Part shown: piece by piece, positions 7,891 through 15,252 of the stretch
How positions within the stretch are numbered: position 1 is the first letter of the stretch
Layout: each line of letters opens with the position of its first letter
Assembly (NCBI RefSeq): GCF_029690065.1
Contig: NZ_CP121463.1
Location: forward strand, 496,001 to 560,000
Direction: 5' to 3'
DNA from: Arthrobacter sp. Y-9
GTDB lineage: Bacteria > Actinomycetota > Actinomycetes > Actinomycetales > Micrococcaceae
Length of the DNA: 64,000 nt
The notes under the pieces: generated by a model
Seen by the model: only the letters and a program-made list of their open reading frames with translations
The model's database searches: none
Told to the model about the DNA's origin: nothing
Translations under genes and position numbers: made by a program

Positions 7891-8690
7891 GCGGCCGCCG
7901 CGTCGCGCCGCCGTCGGCCCGGACGGCTCGCAGCAGGGCCCGGAGCCGGGGCGCCCGCCGGGCCGACACCGGTGCTCTCGCCGCATGGGGCGTCGGCACC
8001 GCCCGGCACCGTCAGGCGGTGTCACTGGCCACGCTGAGCGCTGTGCTACTCGTCTCGACCGCTCTGGTCTCCGGCGGAACGTCCCAGCCTGAACTGGCCG
8101 CGGAGCACGACGCCGCGCCGCACGCTCAGGCGAACGGCTCGACGTCGGGGACCTCCGGCGTCGTCCTGTCACGTCCTGCCGACCGCCAGAGCGGTTCCCG
8201 GACGGCAGTCGCGAACGGACCCGCGAAGAAGTCCGGCGAGGCGACTGCCCCTCCGGCGGACGGTTCCGGACCCGCCGGCGAGGCAGGGGCCACCGAGGAG
8301 CAGGCCCACCTCACCTCGCAGTCCTCTGACGAGGGCACGTCGGGCACGGGATCCGGCACGGGCGCCGCTGCTGCGCAACCCGGTCAGCCCGGTTCCACGG
8401 CACCGGGTCCGGACGCCGGCGGCGGTGAGCCCGGCGGCGGCGGTGCGGAGCCATCCGCTCCCGGCACGCCGGCGGAGCCCGAGCCGTCCGCCCCGGCGAA
8501 CCCCTCGGCGCCGCCCGTGGTTCCTCCTGTCGTCCAGCCGCCGGCCACCCAGCCTCCGGCCCCGAAGCCGCCCGCGCCGCAGCCCGGCACTCCGGCGCCC
8601 GGCATCCCGGCCCCGCAGCCGCCGCAGAACTCCGGGTGCACCATCACCATCCTCGGCATCAGGATCTGCCTGCCGCTCCTCGGCGGCTGA
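7887..8690 (+). CDS. Exported Pro/Gly/Ala-rich protein of unknown function
   Basis: 267 residues. An Arg-rich N-terminus (about 45 residues) precedes a hydrophobic segment VSLATLSAVLLVSTALVSGG, a long-n-region signal or anchor. Then come ~190 low-complexity residues (Ala/Gly/Ser, then Pro-rich repeats with PAPQP, PAPKP) and a distinct terminal motif GCTITILGIRICLPLLGG with two cysteines nine residues apart. The start overlaps the leader ORF stop (GTGA). The composition fits a wall-spanning stalk exposing a small disulfide-closed hydrophobic tip. No family recognised. Confidence 0.7.
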   Translation: MSGRRVAPPSARTARSRARSRGARRADTGALAAWGVGTARHRQAVSLATLSAVLLVSTALVSGGTSQPELAAEHDAAPHAQANGSTSGTSGVVLSRPADRQSGSRTAVANGPAKKSGEATAPPADGSGPAGEAGATEEQAHLTSQSSDEGTSGTGSGTGAAAAQPGQPGSTAPGPDAGGGEPGGGGAEPSAPGTPAEPEPSAPANPSAPPVVPPVVQPPATQPPAPKPPAPQPGTPAPGIPAPQPPQNSGCTITILGIRICLPLLGG

Positions 8691-8740
8691 CCGGGACCTT
8701 CGCGTCCGTCGGGGTCTCCCGACCGGCGTAGGCTCGTCAG

Positions 8741-9262
8741 GTGACCTCTCTTTATGACATCCCCCTGACCATGAACGACGGCGCCGGATCCAGCTTCGGG
8801 CGATTCCGGGGCAAGGCGGTCCTGGTGGTCAATGTGGCGTCCAAATGCGGCTTCACCTCGCAGTACGACGGCCTTCAGCGGCTCTATGAGCGTTTCCAGG
8901 ATCAGGGTCTGGAGATCCTCGGGGTGCCGTGCAACCAGTTCGCCGGGCAGGAGCCGGGCGACGACGCCGAGATCGCCGAGTTCTGCCGGCTCAACTTCGG
9001 GGTGACCTTCCCCCTCACAGCCAAGGCGAAGGTGCGCGGCAAGGACCAGCACCCGCTGTACCAGGAGCTGACCCGCTTCAAGCACCCTCTGCTGCCGGGC
9101 CTGATCAAGTGGAACTTCGAGAAGTTCCTGATCAGCCGCGACGGCGAGGTGCTGGAACGCTTCGGGTCACGGACCGAGCCGGACGACGCCGAGCTGCTCG
9201 CCGCCGTCGAAGCAGCCCTCGCGGCGCCGGAAACCGGTTCCGCTCAGCCCGCCGCAAGCTGA
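8741..9262 (+). CDS. Glutathione peroxidase family thiol peroxidase
   Basis: 173 residues. NVASKCGFT holds peroxidatic C36, GVPCNQF supplies the active-site Gln66, and KWNFEKF the Trp/Asn; C82 (EFCRLN) is the likely resolving cysteine of thioredoxin-dependent members. The enzyme has Cys, not selenocysteine. It reduces peroxides and lipid hydroperoxides, in bacteria usually with thioredoxin. The GTG start follows TAGGCT (8729-8734) by six bases, so the mRNA is probably leaderless. Monocistronic; a hairpin shared with the convergent HAD gene follows. Confidence 0.93.
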   Translation: MTSLYDIPLTMNDGAGSSFGRFRGKAVLVVNVASKCGFTSQYDGLQRLYERFQDQGLEILGVPCNQFAGQEPGDDAEIAEFCRLNFGVTFPLTAKAKVRGKDQHPLYQELTRFKHPLLPGLIKWNFEKFLISRDGEVLERFGSRTEPDDAELLAAVEAALAAPETGSAQPAAS

Positions 9263-9312
9263 GCGAGCGGGTCGGCCGCGCCGAGCGGGCTGATGTGCTG
9301 AACGGATTGATG

Positions 9313-9352
9313 GGCTGAGCGGTCCGGCTGAGGCAGCGAGGTCCGCTCAGCC
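9313..9352. terminator. Shared terminator hairpin between convergent gpx and HAD genes
   Basis: GGCTGAGCGG (9313-9322) pairs with CCGCTCAGCC (9343-9352). The right arm contains the stop codon of the minus-strand HAD gene (9347-9349). Confidence 0.55.
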
Positions 9353-10354
9353 GTCCAGACGCTCGTGCCAGGCGCGGAGGAAGGCAAGCCCCGCTTCGTC
9401 GTTCACCACGTCCGAGCCGAGTCCCACCTGGACCGCGGTCAGGACGTGGTACGGCTTCTCGGGAAGCTCCTCGGCGGGGCGGACATCCACGTGGGCCACG
9501 GCGTGCCCCTGCGCCTGCAGCCAGTCGGCCATGGCGTAATCCGTGCCCGAATCGCCCACCGTGCGCCACTGTTCGGGTTCCAGCCCGCGCTCCTGGAGCC
9601 AGGTGAGCGCACGCCACGCCCCGAGGTCCTTGCCCAGGCGCGCGTGCTCGATGTCGGTCGAGATGATCGTGGGGTCCACCAGGAAGTGGTTCGCCTGGGA
9701 GTCCTTGATGCCGCTCGTCTTCTCCGGCGCCGCGGAGCGGATGAGACCGCGCATGGCGTGAGCCGGCATGAGGGAGAGCGCGTCGGCGTCGAAGTGCGGC
9801 TGCTGCGCCAGGTAGTCCTCGCTGGGCGTTTCCACGTGCTGCTCCACGGACACCATGGCGAGCTTGGTCTCGTCGAAGAACATCCACTCCGCGTACTTGC
9901 GCCGCACGAGCTCGCGGATCGCCGCGGCGTAGCTGGCCGGGACCATGAACTGCTCGTCCACGTGGACCTCGCCTGCGCCGGTGCGGTCGAAGGTGAACCA
10001 GGTGGCGCCCTTCTCGCACACGGCCAGGAACTCGAGGCCTTCCGGGATGCCGGCCGCGAGCATGGGGCGGACCACCTGCTGGTCGATGAAGTCCGCGGAG
10101 CGGCCGGTGTTGAAGATGACGGGCACGCCGGCGGAGGCCAGCCAGAGCAGCTCCGCGATGACCGCGTCCGGAACGGAGCGGGTGACCGGGCTCGCGATGG
10201 GCCCGTCGACGTCGAGCAGCAGCGCCAGCGGGGGACGGGTGCCGTCGCCCGGCTCGACGGGGATGGTCGCCTGACGCGGGGCCCTCGGCTCCAGGCCGGC
10301 CGTCCCGTCCGGGGAGTGGGTGTCGGGGGCGGCGGGGGCACTGCTGTCGGTCAT
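9347..10354 (-). CDS. HAD-superfamily hydrolase
   Basis: About 335 residues. After a Pro-rich N-terminal tail, motif I LALLLDVDGPI (nucleophile DVDG) and motif II FNTGR are clear, and motif IV is VGDSGTDYAMADWL. The large cap between them and the GDSGTD form resemble the Cof/sucrose-phosphatase-like class II group. The expected activity is hydrolysis of a phosphorylated metabolite in the cytoplasm; the substrate cannot be told. The ATG at 10354 (GGTGGG upstream) is preferred over the ATG at 10363. Confidence 0.85.
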   Translation of the reverse strand: MTDSSAPAAPDTHSPDGTAGLEPRAPRQATIPVEPGDGTRPPLALLLDVDGPIASPVTRSVPDAVIAELLWLASAGVPVIFNTGRSADFIDQQVVRPMLAAGIPEGLEFLAVCEKGATWFTFDRTGAGEVHVDEQFMVPASYAAAIRELVRRKYAEWMFFDETKLAMVSVEQHVETPSEDYLAQQPHFDADALSLMPAHAMRGLIRSAAPEKTSGIKDSQANHFLVDPTIISTDIEHARLGKDLGAWRALTWLQERGLEPEQWRTVGDSGTDYAMADWLQAQGHAVAHVDVRPAEELPEKPYHVLTAVQVGLGSDVVNDEAGLAFLRAWHERLDG

Positions 10355-10485
10355 GCCCACCATTCAACACCCGGGTTCCGGCCGCCTTCAATCCGGCCCC
10401 GTCAAATGGTCACCGTTCCACTACGACTCGGGGTGCGGGCGGCGTGCCGATTCCCCGGAACCTGTTTCTTGCCTAGGCTTGCAGG

Positions 10486-10785
10486 GTGATCTTCAAAGCT
10501 GTCGGTGAAGGACGTCCGTACCCGGAACACGGGCACAACACGCCCAAGGACTGGGCCGCGCTGCCGCCCCGGCCCGTGCGGCTGGACGAACTGGTCACCA
10601 CCAAGCGCACCCTGGACCTCGAGGCCCTTCTGGCGGAGGACTCCACCTTCTTCGGCGACCTGTTCCCGCACGTCGTCGAGTACAAGGGCGTGAAATACCT
10701 GGAGGACGGGCTGCACCGCGCGGTGCGCACGGCCCTGCACCAGCGGACCGCCATCCACGCCCGCGTGCTGGTCATCGAGGAGTGA
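10486..10785 (+). CDS. Small ParB/sulfiredoxin-like protein, conserved in actinobacteria
   Basis: 99 residues. The second half (LVTTKRTLDLEALLAEDSTF, then VEYKGVKYLEDGLHRAVRTA) has the layout of the ParB/Srx nucleotide-binding fold, where DGxHR is the signature. Relatives are, from memory, often labelled VapB-type antitoxins, but no toxin gene adjoins it here. The GTG start lies six bases after TAGGCT (10474-10479), so leaderless. The LytR_C gene starts 6 bases after its stop and the two should be co-expressed. Role unknown. Confidence 0.75.
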   Translation: MIFKAVGEGRPYPEHGHNTPKDWAALPPRPVRLDELVTTKRTLDLEALLAEDSTFFGDLFPHVVEYKGVKYLEDGLHRAVRTALHQRTAIHARVLVIEE

Positions 10786-10791
10786 GGCACG

Positions 10792-11424
10792 GTGGCGCGG
10801 GATCCTGAGCGCCTGCACGGGAGTCATGTGGTCTCCCGCCAGGAACTCGAGGCGGCCTTCTCCCCGGATCCGGACGACGACGGCGACGGGCGCCGCTTCC
10901 GCCTGCGCCTGCGTCACGGGGTGGTGCTGGTGGCCCTGCTCGTTCTGGTGGCCGGCGGCATCGGCGTCGCCTTCGCCCTCCAGAAGGGCTATCTGAACAT
11001 CCCGCAGTCCGAGTCCACGCCTCAGCGGACCTCGGTCTGCCCGGCCGGGACGATCACGCCCCTCAAATACTCGGCCGTGAAGGTCAACGTCTTCAACGCC
11101 ACGGACCGGCGTGGCCTGGCGGGCAATGTGGCTGCGCAGCTCAGGGAACGCAAGTTCCTGGTGGGCGCGGTGACCAACCGGGATCTCTCCCTGAACACGC
11201 CGGTGGCGGTGGTGTCCGGCAAGGACGGCCACGCCGCGGCGCTGTCCGTGCAGCGGCAGTTCGCGGGTTCGGACTATTACCAGGACGGCCGGACCGACGG
11301 CACCGTGGACGTCATCCTGTTCCAGGGGTTCACGGCCGTCACACCTGTCGCGAAGCTGGCGCAGGGACCGGGGACGCTTCTCTGCCCGCGCGAACGGACG
11401 GTGGCGAGCACTCCCGCCAAGTGA
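10792..11424 (+). CDS. Membrane-anchored LytR_C domain protein
   Basis: 210 residues. A charged cytoplasmic N-terminus, one transmembrane helix (GVVLVALLVLVAGGIGVAFAL, residues ~43-63) and an extracytoplasmic LytR C-terminal domain (VKVNVFNATDRRGLAGNVAA near residue 100, ending DVILFQGF). This domain is common alone or at the end of LCP wall-polymer ligases; no LCP catalytic domain is present. GTG start, 6 bases after the previous stop. A 14-base tandem repeat begins in its last codons. Confidence 0.85.
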   Translation: MARDPERLHGSHVVSRQELEAAFSPDPDDDGDGRRFRLRLRHGVVLVALLVLVAGGIGVAFALQKGYLNIPQSESTPQRTSVCPAGTITPLKYSAVKVNVFNATDRRGLAGNVAAQLRERKFLVGAVTNRDLSLNTPVAVVSGKDGHAAALSVQRQFAGSDYYQDGRTDGTVDVILFQGFTAVTPVAKLAQGPGTLLCPRERTVASTPAK

Positions 11425-11499
11425 CTCCGGCCCAGTGACTCCCGCCTAGTGACGCTGGCCAGGTGATGCCGGCGAGGTGGCTCCCGCGGGAGGTGACCC
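11416..11499 (+). repeat. Six degenerate 14-bp tandem repeats across the LytR_C stop codon
   Basis: Units at 11416, 11430, 11444, 11458, 11472 and 11486: GCCAAGTGACTCCG, GCCCAGTGACTCCC, GCCTAGTGACGCTG, GCCAGGTGATGCCG, GCGAGGTGGCTCCC, GCGGGAGGTGACCC. The first unit contains the LytR_C stop. They fill the space between two convergent genes. Confidence 0.7.
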
Positions 11500-11519
11500 G
11501 CCCGCGGGGTGGGCCGGAC

Positions 11520-12179
11520 TCAGGCCAGCGGCGTCAGCAGAGGCGCGACCACGACGGGACGGCCGTCGTCGTCGAACTCGGCGCCCGCACCGCTGGCGAT
11601 GAACCGCACGGTGGCTGCGATCTGCAGTTCCAGTTCCGGGGAGCCGGGCTGGTGGGACTTGGCGCGGGAAGCGGTCGAGGAGAGGGTGCCCAGGATCAGG
11701 CGGGCGAGGGATTCGACGTCACCGTGGGGGAGGAAGCCCTGTTCCATGCCGTGCCGGAGGATCTGCTGCAGCAGGCCGTTGAGTTCGCCGACGTGATCGG
11801 CGAGGCGGGCGAAGGACTTGGGGGAGAGGACCGCCGCCATCGCGGGTCCCGGCGGCAGGTGGCGACGCGTGAGGTCCTCCACCTGGGCCCGGATGTAGAG
11901 GGAGAGCTGGTCGACGGGGTTGTCGAGCGATTCCAGGCCGGCCTTGAGCTCGGCCACGAACTTCTCGGTCTCGGTCAACGCGTAGGAGACCAGCAGCTCC
12001 TCCATGTCCGCGTAGTAGTTGTACACCGCGGTGCGGCCGATGCCGGCGTGGCGGGCCACGTCCGTCATGGTCAGCCCAGGCAGGCCCTGGGTGAAGAGGA
12101 GTTCGCCGAATGCGGTGAGGATCTTCCGCTGGGTCTCGGCGCGCTGGGCCACATTGTTGGCCGCGGAGATTTTGGGCAT
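11520..12179 (-). CDS. TetR-family transcriptional regulator
   Basis: 219 residues. The N-terminal HTH (RKILTAFGELLFTQGLPGLT ... VARHAGIGRTAVYNYYADM) is typical TetR; the C-terminal ligand domain is not assignable. A -10-like TAAAGT lies six bases before the ATG (leaderless), and a GACAC-N11-GTGTC dyad overlaps it, so autorepression is likely. Targets are not evident: the adjoining DsbA-family gene is on the same strand downstream of a hairpin and may be transcribed separately. Confidence 0.9.
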   Translation of the reverse strand: MPKISAANNVAQRAETQRKILTAFGELLFTQGLPGLTMTDVARHAGIGRTAVYNYYADMEELLVSYALTETEKFVAELKAGLESLDNPVDQLSLYIRAQVEDLTRRHLPPGPAMAAVLSPKSFARLADHVGELNGLLQQILRHGMEQGFLPHGDVESLARLILGTLSSTASRAKSHQPGSPELELQIAATVRFIASGAGAEFDDDGRPVVVAPLLTPLA

Positions 12180-12182
12180 AGA

Positions 12183-12203
12183 GACACTTTACCGGATTGT
12201 GTC
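12183..12203. promoter_or_regulatory. Operator-like dyad over the TetR promoter
   Basis: GACAC (12183-12187) and GTGTC (12199-12203) with 11 bases between, covering the presumed -10 (TAAAGT on the minus strand) four bases from the TetR start. Confidence 0.5.
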
Positions 12204-12214
12204 ATCAAAAGGGA

Positions 12215-12271
12215 GATGCCGGCCTGGGAGAAGGCTGTGTGTTCGCGCACGCCTTCGCCCGGGCCGGCATC
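12215..12271 (-). terminator. Long stem-loop after the DsbA-family gene
   Basis: Outer arms GATGCCGGCC (12215-12224) and GGCCGGCATC (12262-12271) are exact complements; an inner GAAGGC/GCCTTC stem extends it. It lies just past the stop of the minus-strand oxidoreductase gene. Confidence 0.65.
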
Positions 12272-12290
12272 ATCAGCCGAAGCAGCCGGT

Positions 12291-13016
12291 TCAGCAGCCG
12301 TCGGGGCCGCAGGCCTGACCGTTGAGATCGGCGTCGTCGCCGGATGCCTGGGCGCCCACCGCAGCGGGTGTCAGGAGGGGGTGGCTCTCCTGCCAGACCT
12401 CGTTGAGCACCTGGGAGAACGTGTCGCTGGACTGGGCGCCGGAGACGCCGTACTTCCGGTCGAACACGAAGAACGGAACGCCGCTCACGCCGATGGCGCG
12501 GGCCTCGGCGATGTCCTCGCGGACCGCGTCGGCGTACTTGTCCGTGGTGAACAGCTCTTCCACGTCCTGGGCGGGGAGGCCGAGCTCGGCGCCGAGACCG
12601 CGCAGGTACTCGTGGTTCCCGATGTCCTTGCCGTGCTCGAAGTGGTCGCTGAGCAGACGCTCCTTGGCCTCGTCGGCCTTGCCGGACTGCGCGGCCAGGT
12701 GGATGAGGCGGTGCGCGGTGAAGCTGTTGGCGACCACCACGGTGTCGAAGTCGTACGCGAGACCCTCGCCCGCGGCCTGCTCCGTGACATGACCGAACAT
12801 CGTGCGAACCTGTTCGGGTGCCATGCCCTTGCGCTCGCTGAGGTATCCGAGTTCGGTACCGTCGTAGTGTTCGGGGATGCTCGGATCCAGCTGGTAGCTC
12901 CGCCACTGGACCTCCACCTCATCGCGATGGGGGAACTTCTCCAGGGCTTTTTCGAAACGGCGCTTGCCGATGAAGCACCAGGGGCACGCGACGTCGGACC
13001 AGATTTCAATCTTCAC
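12291..13016 (-). CDS. DsbA-family thiol oxidoreductase (FrnE-like)
   Basis: 241 residues, no signal peptide, so cytoplasmic. The thioredoxin fold begins at once: MKIEIWSDVACPWCFIGKRR, with active-site CPWC at C11/C14, and the cis-Pro segment is GVSGVPFFVFD. The helical insert (YLSERKGM... HRLIHLAAQSG) matches the FrnE group. The tail ends with two more cysteines (ACGPDGC), which FrnE-type chaperone-oxidoreductases sometimes have. The GTG at 13016 is the only reasonable start; the long upstream open frame is antisense to the MFS gene. Confidence 0.9.
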   Translation of the reverse strand: MKIEIWSDVACPWCFIGKRRFEKALEKFPHRDEVEVQWRSYQLDPSIPEHYDGTELGYLSERKGMAPEQVRTMFGHVTEQAAGEGLAYDFDTVVVANSFTAHRLIHLAAQSGKADEAKERLLSDHFEHGKDIGNHEYLRGLGAELGLPAQDVEELFTTDKYADAVREDIAEARAIGVSGVPFFVFDRKYGVSGAQSSDTFSQVLNEVWQESHPLLTPAAVGAQASGDDADLNGQACGPDGC

Positions 13017-13125
13017 GTGAGGAATCAACCCGGGGGAGTGGACCGTTATTCCCGCGGTGGGTGTGGCGGGGGCGGGACCGGACGTGGGCGGGGCGGACGC
13101 CCTGGCGTCCGGAGGCTGGGGCAAG

Positions 13126-13137
13126 ATGGTATACCAT
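13126..13137. promoter_or_regulatory. GntR-type operator in front of the MFS gene
   Basis: Perfect 12-bp palindrome ATGGTATACCAT, 50 bases before the MFS start. TGGTATACCA is the typical core for GntR/FCD-subfamily regulators. No such regulator is encoded in the window, so control would act in trans. Confidence 0.65.
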
Positions 13138-13187
13138 AGTGGTTTGTTTGAGACAGGGCGTCGAGGGCGCCCGGAGAGCGTGGCAGC

Positions 13188-14489
13188 ATGACCCGTACCC
13201 CCACGACCGTGGCATCCAGGTCGACGCACTCCACCACCCATGGACAGCCGGCCTGGCTCCTCCTGCTCGCGATCATCGGCATCGCGCTCACCATGCGCGG
13301 ACCGTTCATCGGGCTCGCGCCCCTCGCGCCGGTGTTCCGCAACGAGGTGGGGCTCAGTGAGGTCCAGTTCGGCATCCTCACCGGCATCCCGGTGCTGTGC
13401 TTCGCTTTCTTCTCGCCCGCTGCCTCCTGGCTGGGCCGCAAGGGGGGCGCCGAGATGGCGGTGTCCCTCACGGTCGCCGGCGTGGCCGTGGGAGCGGCGA
13501 TCCGGTCGATCGGCCCGGAGTGGGCCCTCTACGCCGGAACGGCCGTGATCGGCGCGGCCATCACGATCGGCAACATCGTCATGCCGCTGATCGTCCGGCG
13601 GGACTTCCCCGTGGAGCGGCAGAGCCTCACCATGGGCGTCTACTCCGGCACCCTCAACTTCAGTGCGTTCCTCGCCTCGGTGGCCACGGCTCCGCTGGCG
13701 CAGTGGCTCGGGTGGCAGGGCGCCCTGGCGCTGTCCGGCGTCGTCGCGCTCGTGGTGCTGGGCTTCTGGATCTGGACCATGGGCGCGGCCGTGGCACTCA
13801 AGCCGGTGGCGATCGCCGGTCCCGGATCCGGGCAGGAAGGGCTCAGCGCCGCCGAGGAGAAGGCCGCCGGCAAGGCGGCGCGCAGGGCCGCGGCGCGGTT
13901 GCAGGGCGCCACGCTCTGGGTGACCATCGCCCTGGTGATCGGCTTCGCGGGCCAGTCCTCCAGCTACTTCGGCATCACGGCATGGCTGCCCAGCTATCTG
14001 CACGACACCATCGGGCTCGCCCCCACCGAGGCCGGCGCCGGCTCCTCGATCTTCCAGGTGATGGGCATCCTCGGCGCTCTCGGCACGCCGCTGCTGGTGC
14101 GGTGGCTCGGCGGGATCGCGGGGACGCTCGTCATCGGCGCGCTCTGGGTGACGGTTCCTCTCGGGCTTCTCCTGGCGCCGCAGCTGTGGTGGCTCTGGGC
14201 GTTCACTGGCGGCACCGCGCAGGGCGGCGGTTTCACGCTGGTGCTCTCGGCGATCATCAAGGCCGGCTCCACCCAGGCTCAGACCGCCCGGATCTCCGCG
14301 CTTGTGCAGGGCATCGGGTACATCTTCGCGGGCATCGCGCCGAGCGTGATCGGCTCGGTCCACGTGAGCGCCGGCAGCTGGCAGCTCGCGCTCCTGGTGC
14401 CGCTGCTGACCACCATGGCGTTCCTCGTCTGCACCACGTGGGGCGTGTCCCGCGCGAACAAGCTGGCCGCGGCGCGGCAGCAGGGCTAG
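13188..14489 (+). CDS. MFS transporter, CynX/NimT-like
   Basis: 433 residues, 12 predicted helices with a central cytoplasmic loop of Ala/Lys residues (AAEEKAAGKAARRAAARLQG, near residue 230). The helix-1 motif TMRGPFIGLAPLAP and the AWLPSYLHDTIGL block are typical of the cyanate/nitroimidazole permease group, whose substrates are small anions or drugs. Substrate not predictable. Likely controlled through the upstream TGGTATACCA site. Confidence 0.85.
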   Translation: MTRTPTTVASRSTHSTTHGQPAWLLLLAIIGIALTMRGPFIGLAPLAPVFRNEVGLSEVQFGILTGIPVLCFAFFSPAASWLGRKGGAEMAVSLTVAGVAVGAAIRSIGPEWALYAGTAVIGAAITIGNIVMPLIVRRDFPVERQSLTMGVYSGTLNFSAFLASVATAPLAQWLGWQGALALSGVVALVVLGFWIWTMGAAVALKPVAIAGPGSGQEGLSAAEEKAAGKAARRAAARLQGATLWVTIALVIGFAGQSSSYFGITAWLPSYLHDTIGLAPTEAGAGSSIFQVMGILGALGTPLLVRWLGGIAGTLVIGALWVTVPLGLLLAPQLWWLWAFTGGTAQGGGFTLVLSAIIKAGSTQAQTARISALVQGIGYIFAGIAPSVIGSVHVSAGSWQLALLVPLLTTMAFLVCTTWGVSRANKLAAARQQG

Positions 14490-14513
14490 GGGAGGCGAGG
14501 AGCCGCAGCAGGC

Positions 14514-14999
14514 CTAGGAGCGGCGGCCGCTCCGGACCGCGTCGAGCACTTCCGGGTCGGCGCAGCCGGCGGCGAAGCCGTCGAGGCGGGCTCTGATCTC
14601 CCGCTGCAGGATCCTGGCGCCGATCCACTCCGCAAGTGGCGCGAGCCACGCCGGCCGGCACGCGAAGCTGTAGCGCCAGCTCACGAGCGTGCCGCCGTCG
14701 TCCGCGGCCTTGAACCGCCAGCCCCCGGCGAACCGCTCGAAGAACCAGGGCCCCTCCACCATGTGCATCCCGGTGTGCGACGGCGGGTGGAAGGACACGC
14801 ACTCGCTCACCATCGGCATCCCCCAGCGGTGCCGCGTCCACGTCCGGACGCCCTTGCCCTGGGAGGTCGCGCCGTCCAGGAGCCGTTCGGCGCGGATGAA
14901 CCGGTCCCAGCGGAGCCGCAGCTCGCCATGGGTCTGGGACACCGCGAACGCGAGTTCCGGATCGATGGCGACGGTCGTGGTGGCCTCAAGGGTCGGCAT
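14514..14999 (-). CDS. SRPBCC-fold protein
   Basis: 161 residues. The N-terminal strand and helix (TLEATTTVAIDPELAFAVSQ), the central GVRTWTRHRWGMPMVSEC and GGWRFKAADDGGTLVSWRYS, and the long C-terminal helix outline the START/polyketide-cyclase fold that binds hydrophobic ligands. Function unknown. A TAGACT box lies six bases before the ATG, so leaderless expression is likely. Alone between the MFS gene and a long palindrome. Confidence 0.75.
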   Translation of the reverse strand: MPTLEATTTVAIDPELAFAVSQTHGELRLRWDRFIRAERLLDGATSQGKGVRTWTRHRWGMPMVSECVSFHPPSHTGMHMVEGPWFFERFAGGWRFKAADDGGTLVSWRYSFACRPAWLAPLAEWIGARILQREIRARLDGFAAGCADPEVLDAVRSGRRS

Positions 15000-15028
15000 G
15001 GAGCCAGTCTAGGGTGTGCCGGGCGACG

Positions 15029-15091
15029 CGTTGCGTGCTCAGTTGTTGCGGGTTCGAAGCGTCGGAACCCACAACAACTGAGCACGCAACG
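15029..15091. repeat. 27-bp inverted repeat (REP-like palindrome)
   Basis: Left arm 15029-15055 and right arm 15065-15091 are complementary at 26 of 27 positions around a 9-base loop. The arm core is TTGCGTGCTCAGTTGTTG. It stands between the SRPBCC start and the aceB terminator. No second copy is in the window, but the arm looks like a dispersed intergenic element. Confidence 0.7.
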
Positions 15092-15120
15092 AGGGGCGGG
15101 GGACAAAAAGCCGGCCCAGC

Positions 15121-15162
15121 ACGACGACGGCGGCGCACCTTCCGGTGCGCCGCCGTCGTCGT
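15121..15162 (-). terminator. Terminator hairpin after aceB
   Basis: ACGACGACGGCGGCGCACC (15121-15139) pairs exactly with GGTGCGCCGCCGTCGTCGT (15144-15162), loop TTCC. About 90 bases past the aceB stop. Confidence 0.7.
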
Positions 15163-15252
15163 CGGGGCGGATGTTCCCTGTCGGCCGGGCCGCCCCCGGC
15201 CTTCGGGGTACGTGTTGCGAGTCCGTCGCGGCGCCGGCGCCGACAGGTGGTC

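Noticed and set aside
10486-10785. VapBC toxin-antitoxin pair
   Set aside because: No PIN-domain toxin adjoins; the neighbour is a LytR_C membrane protein, and the fold looks ParB/Srx-like.
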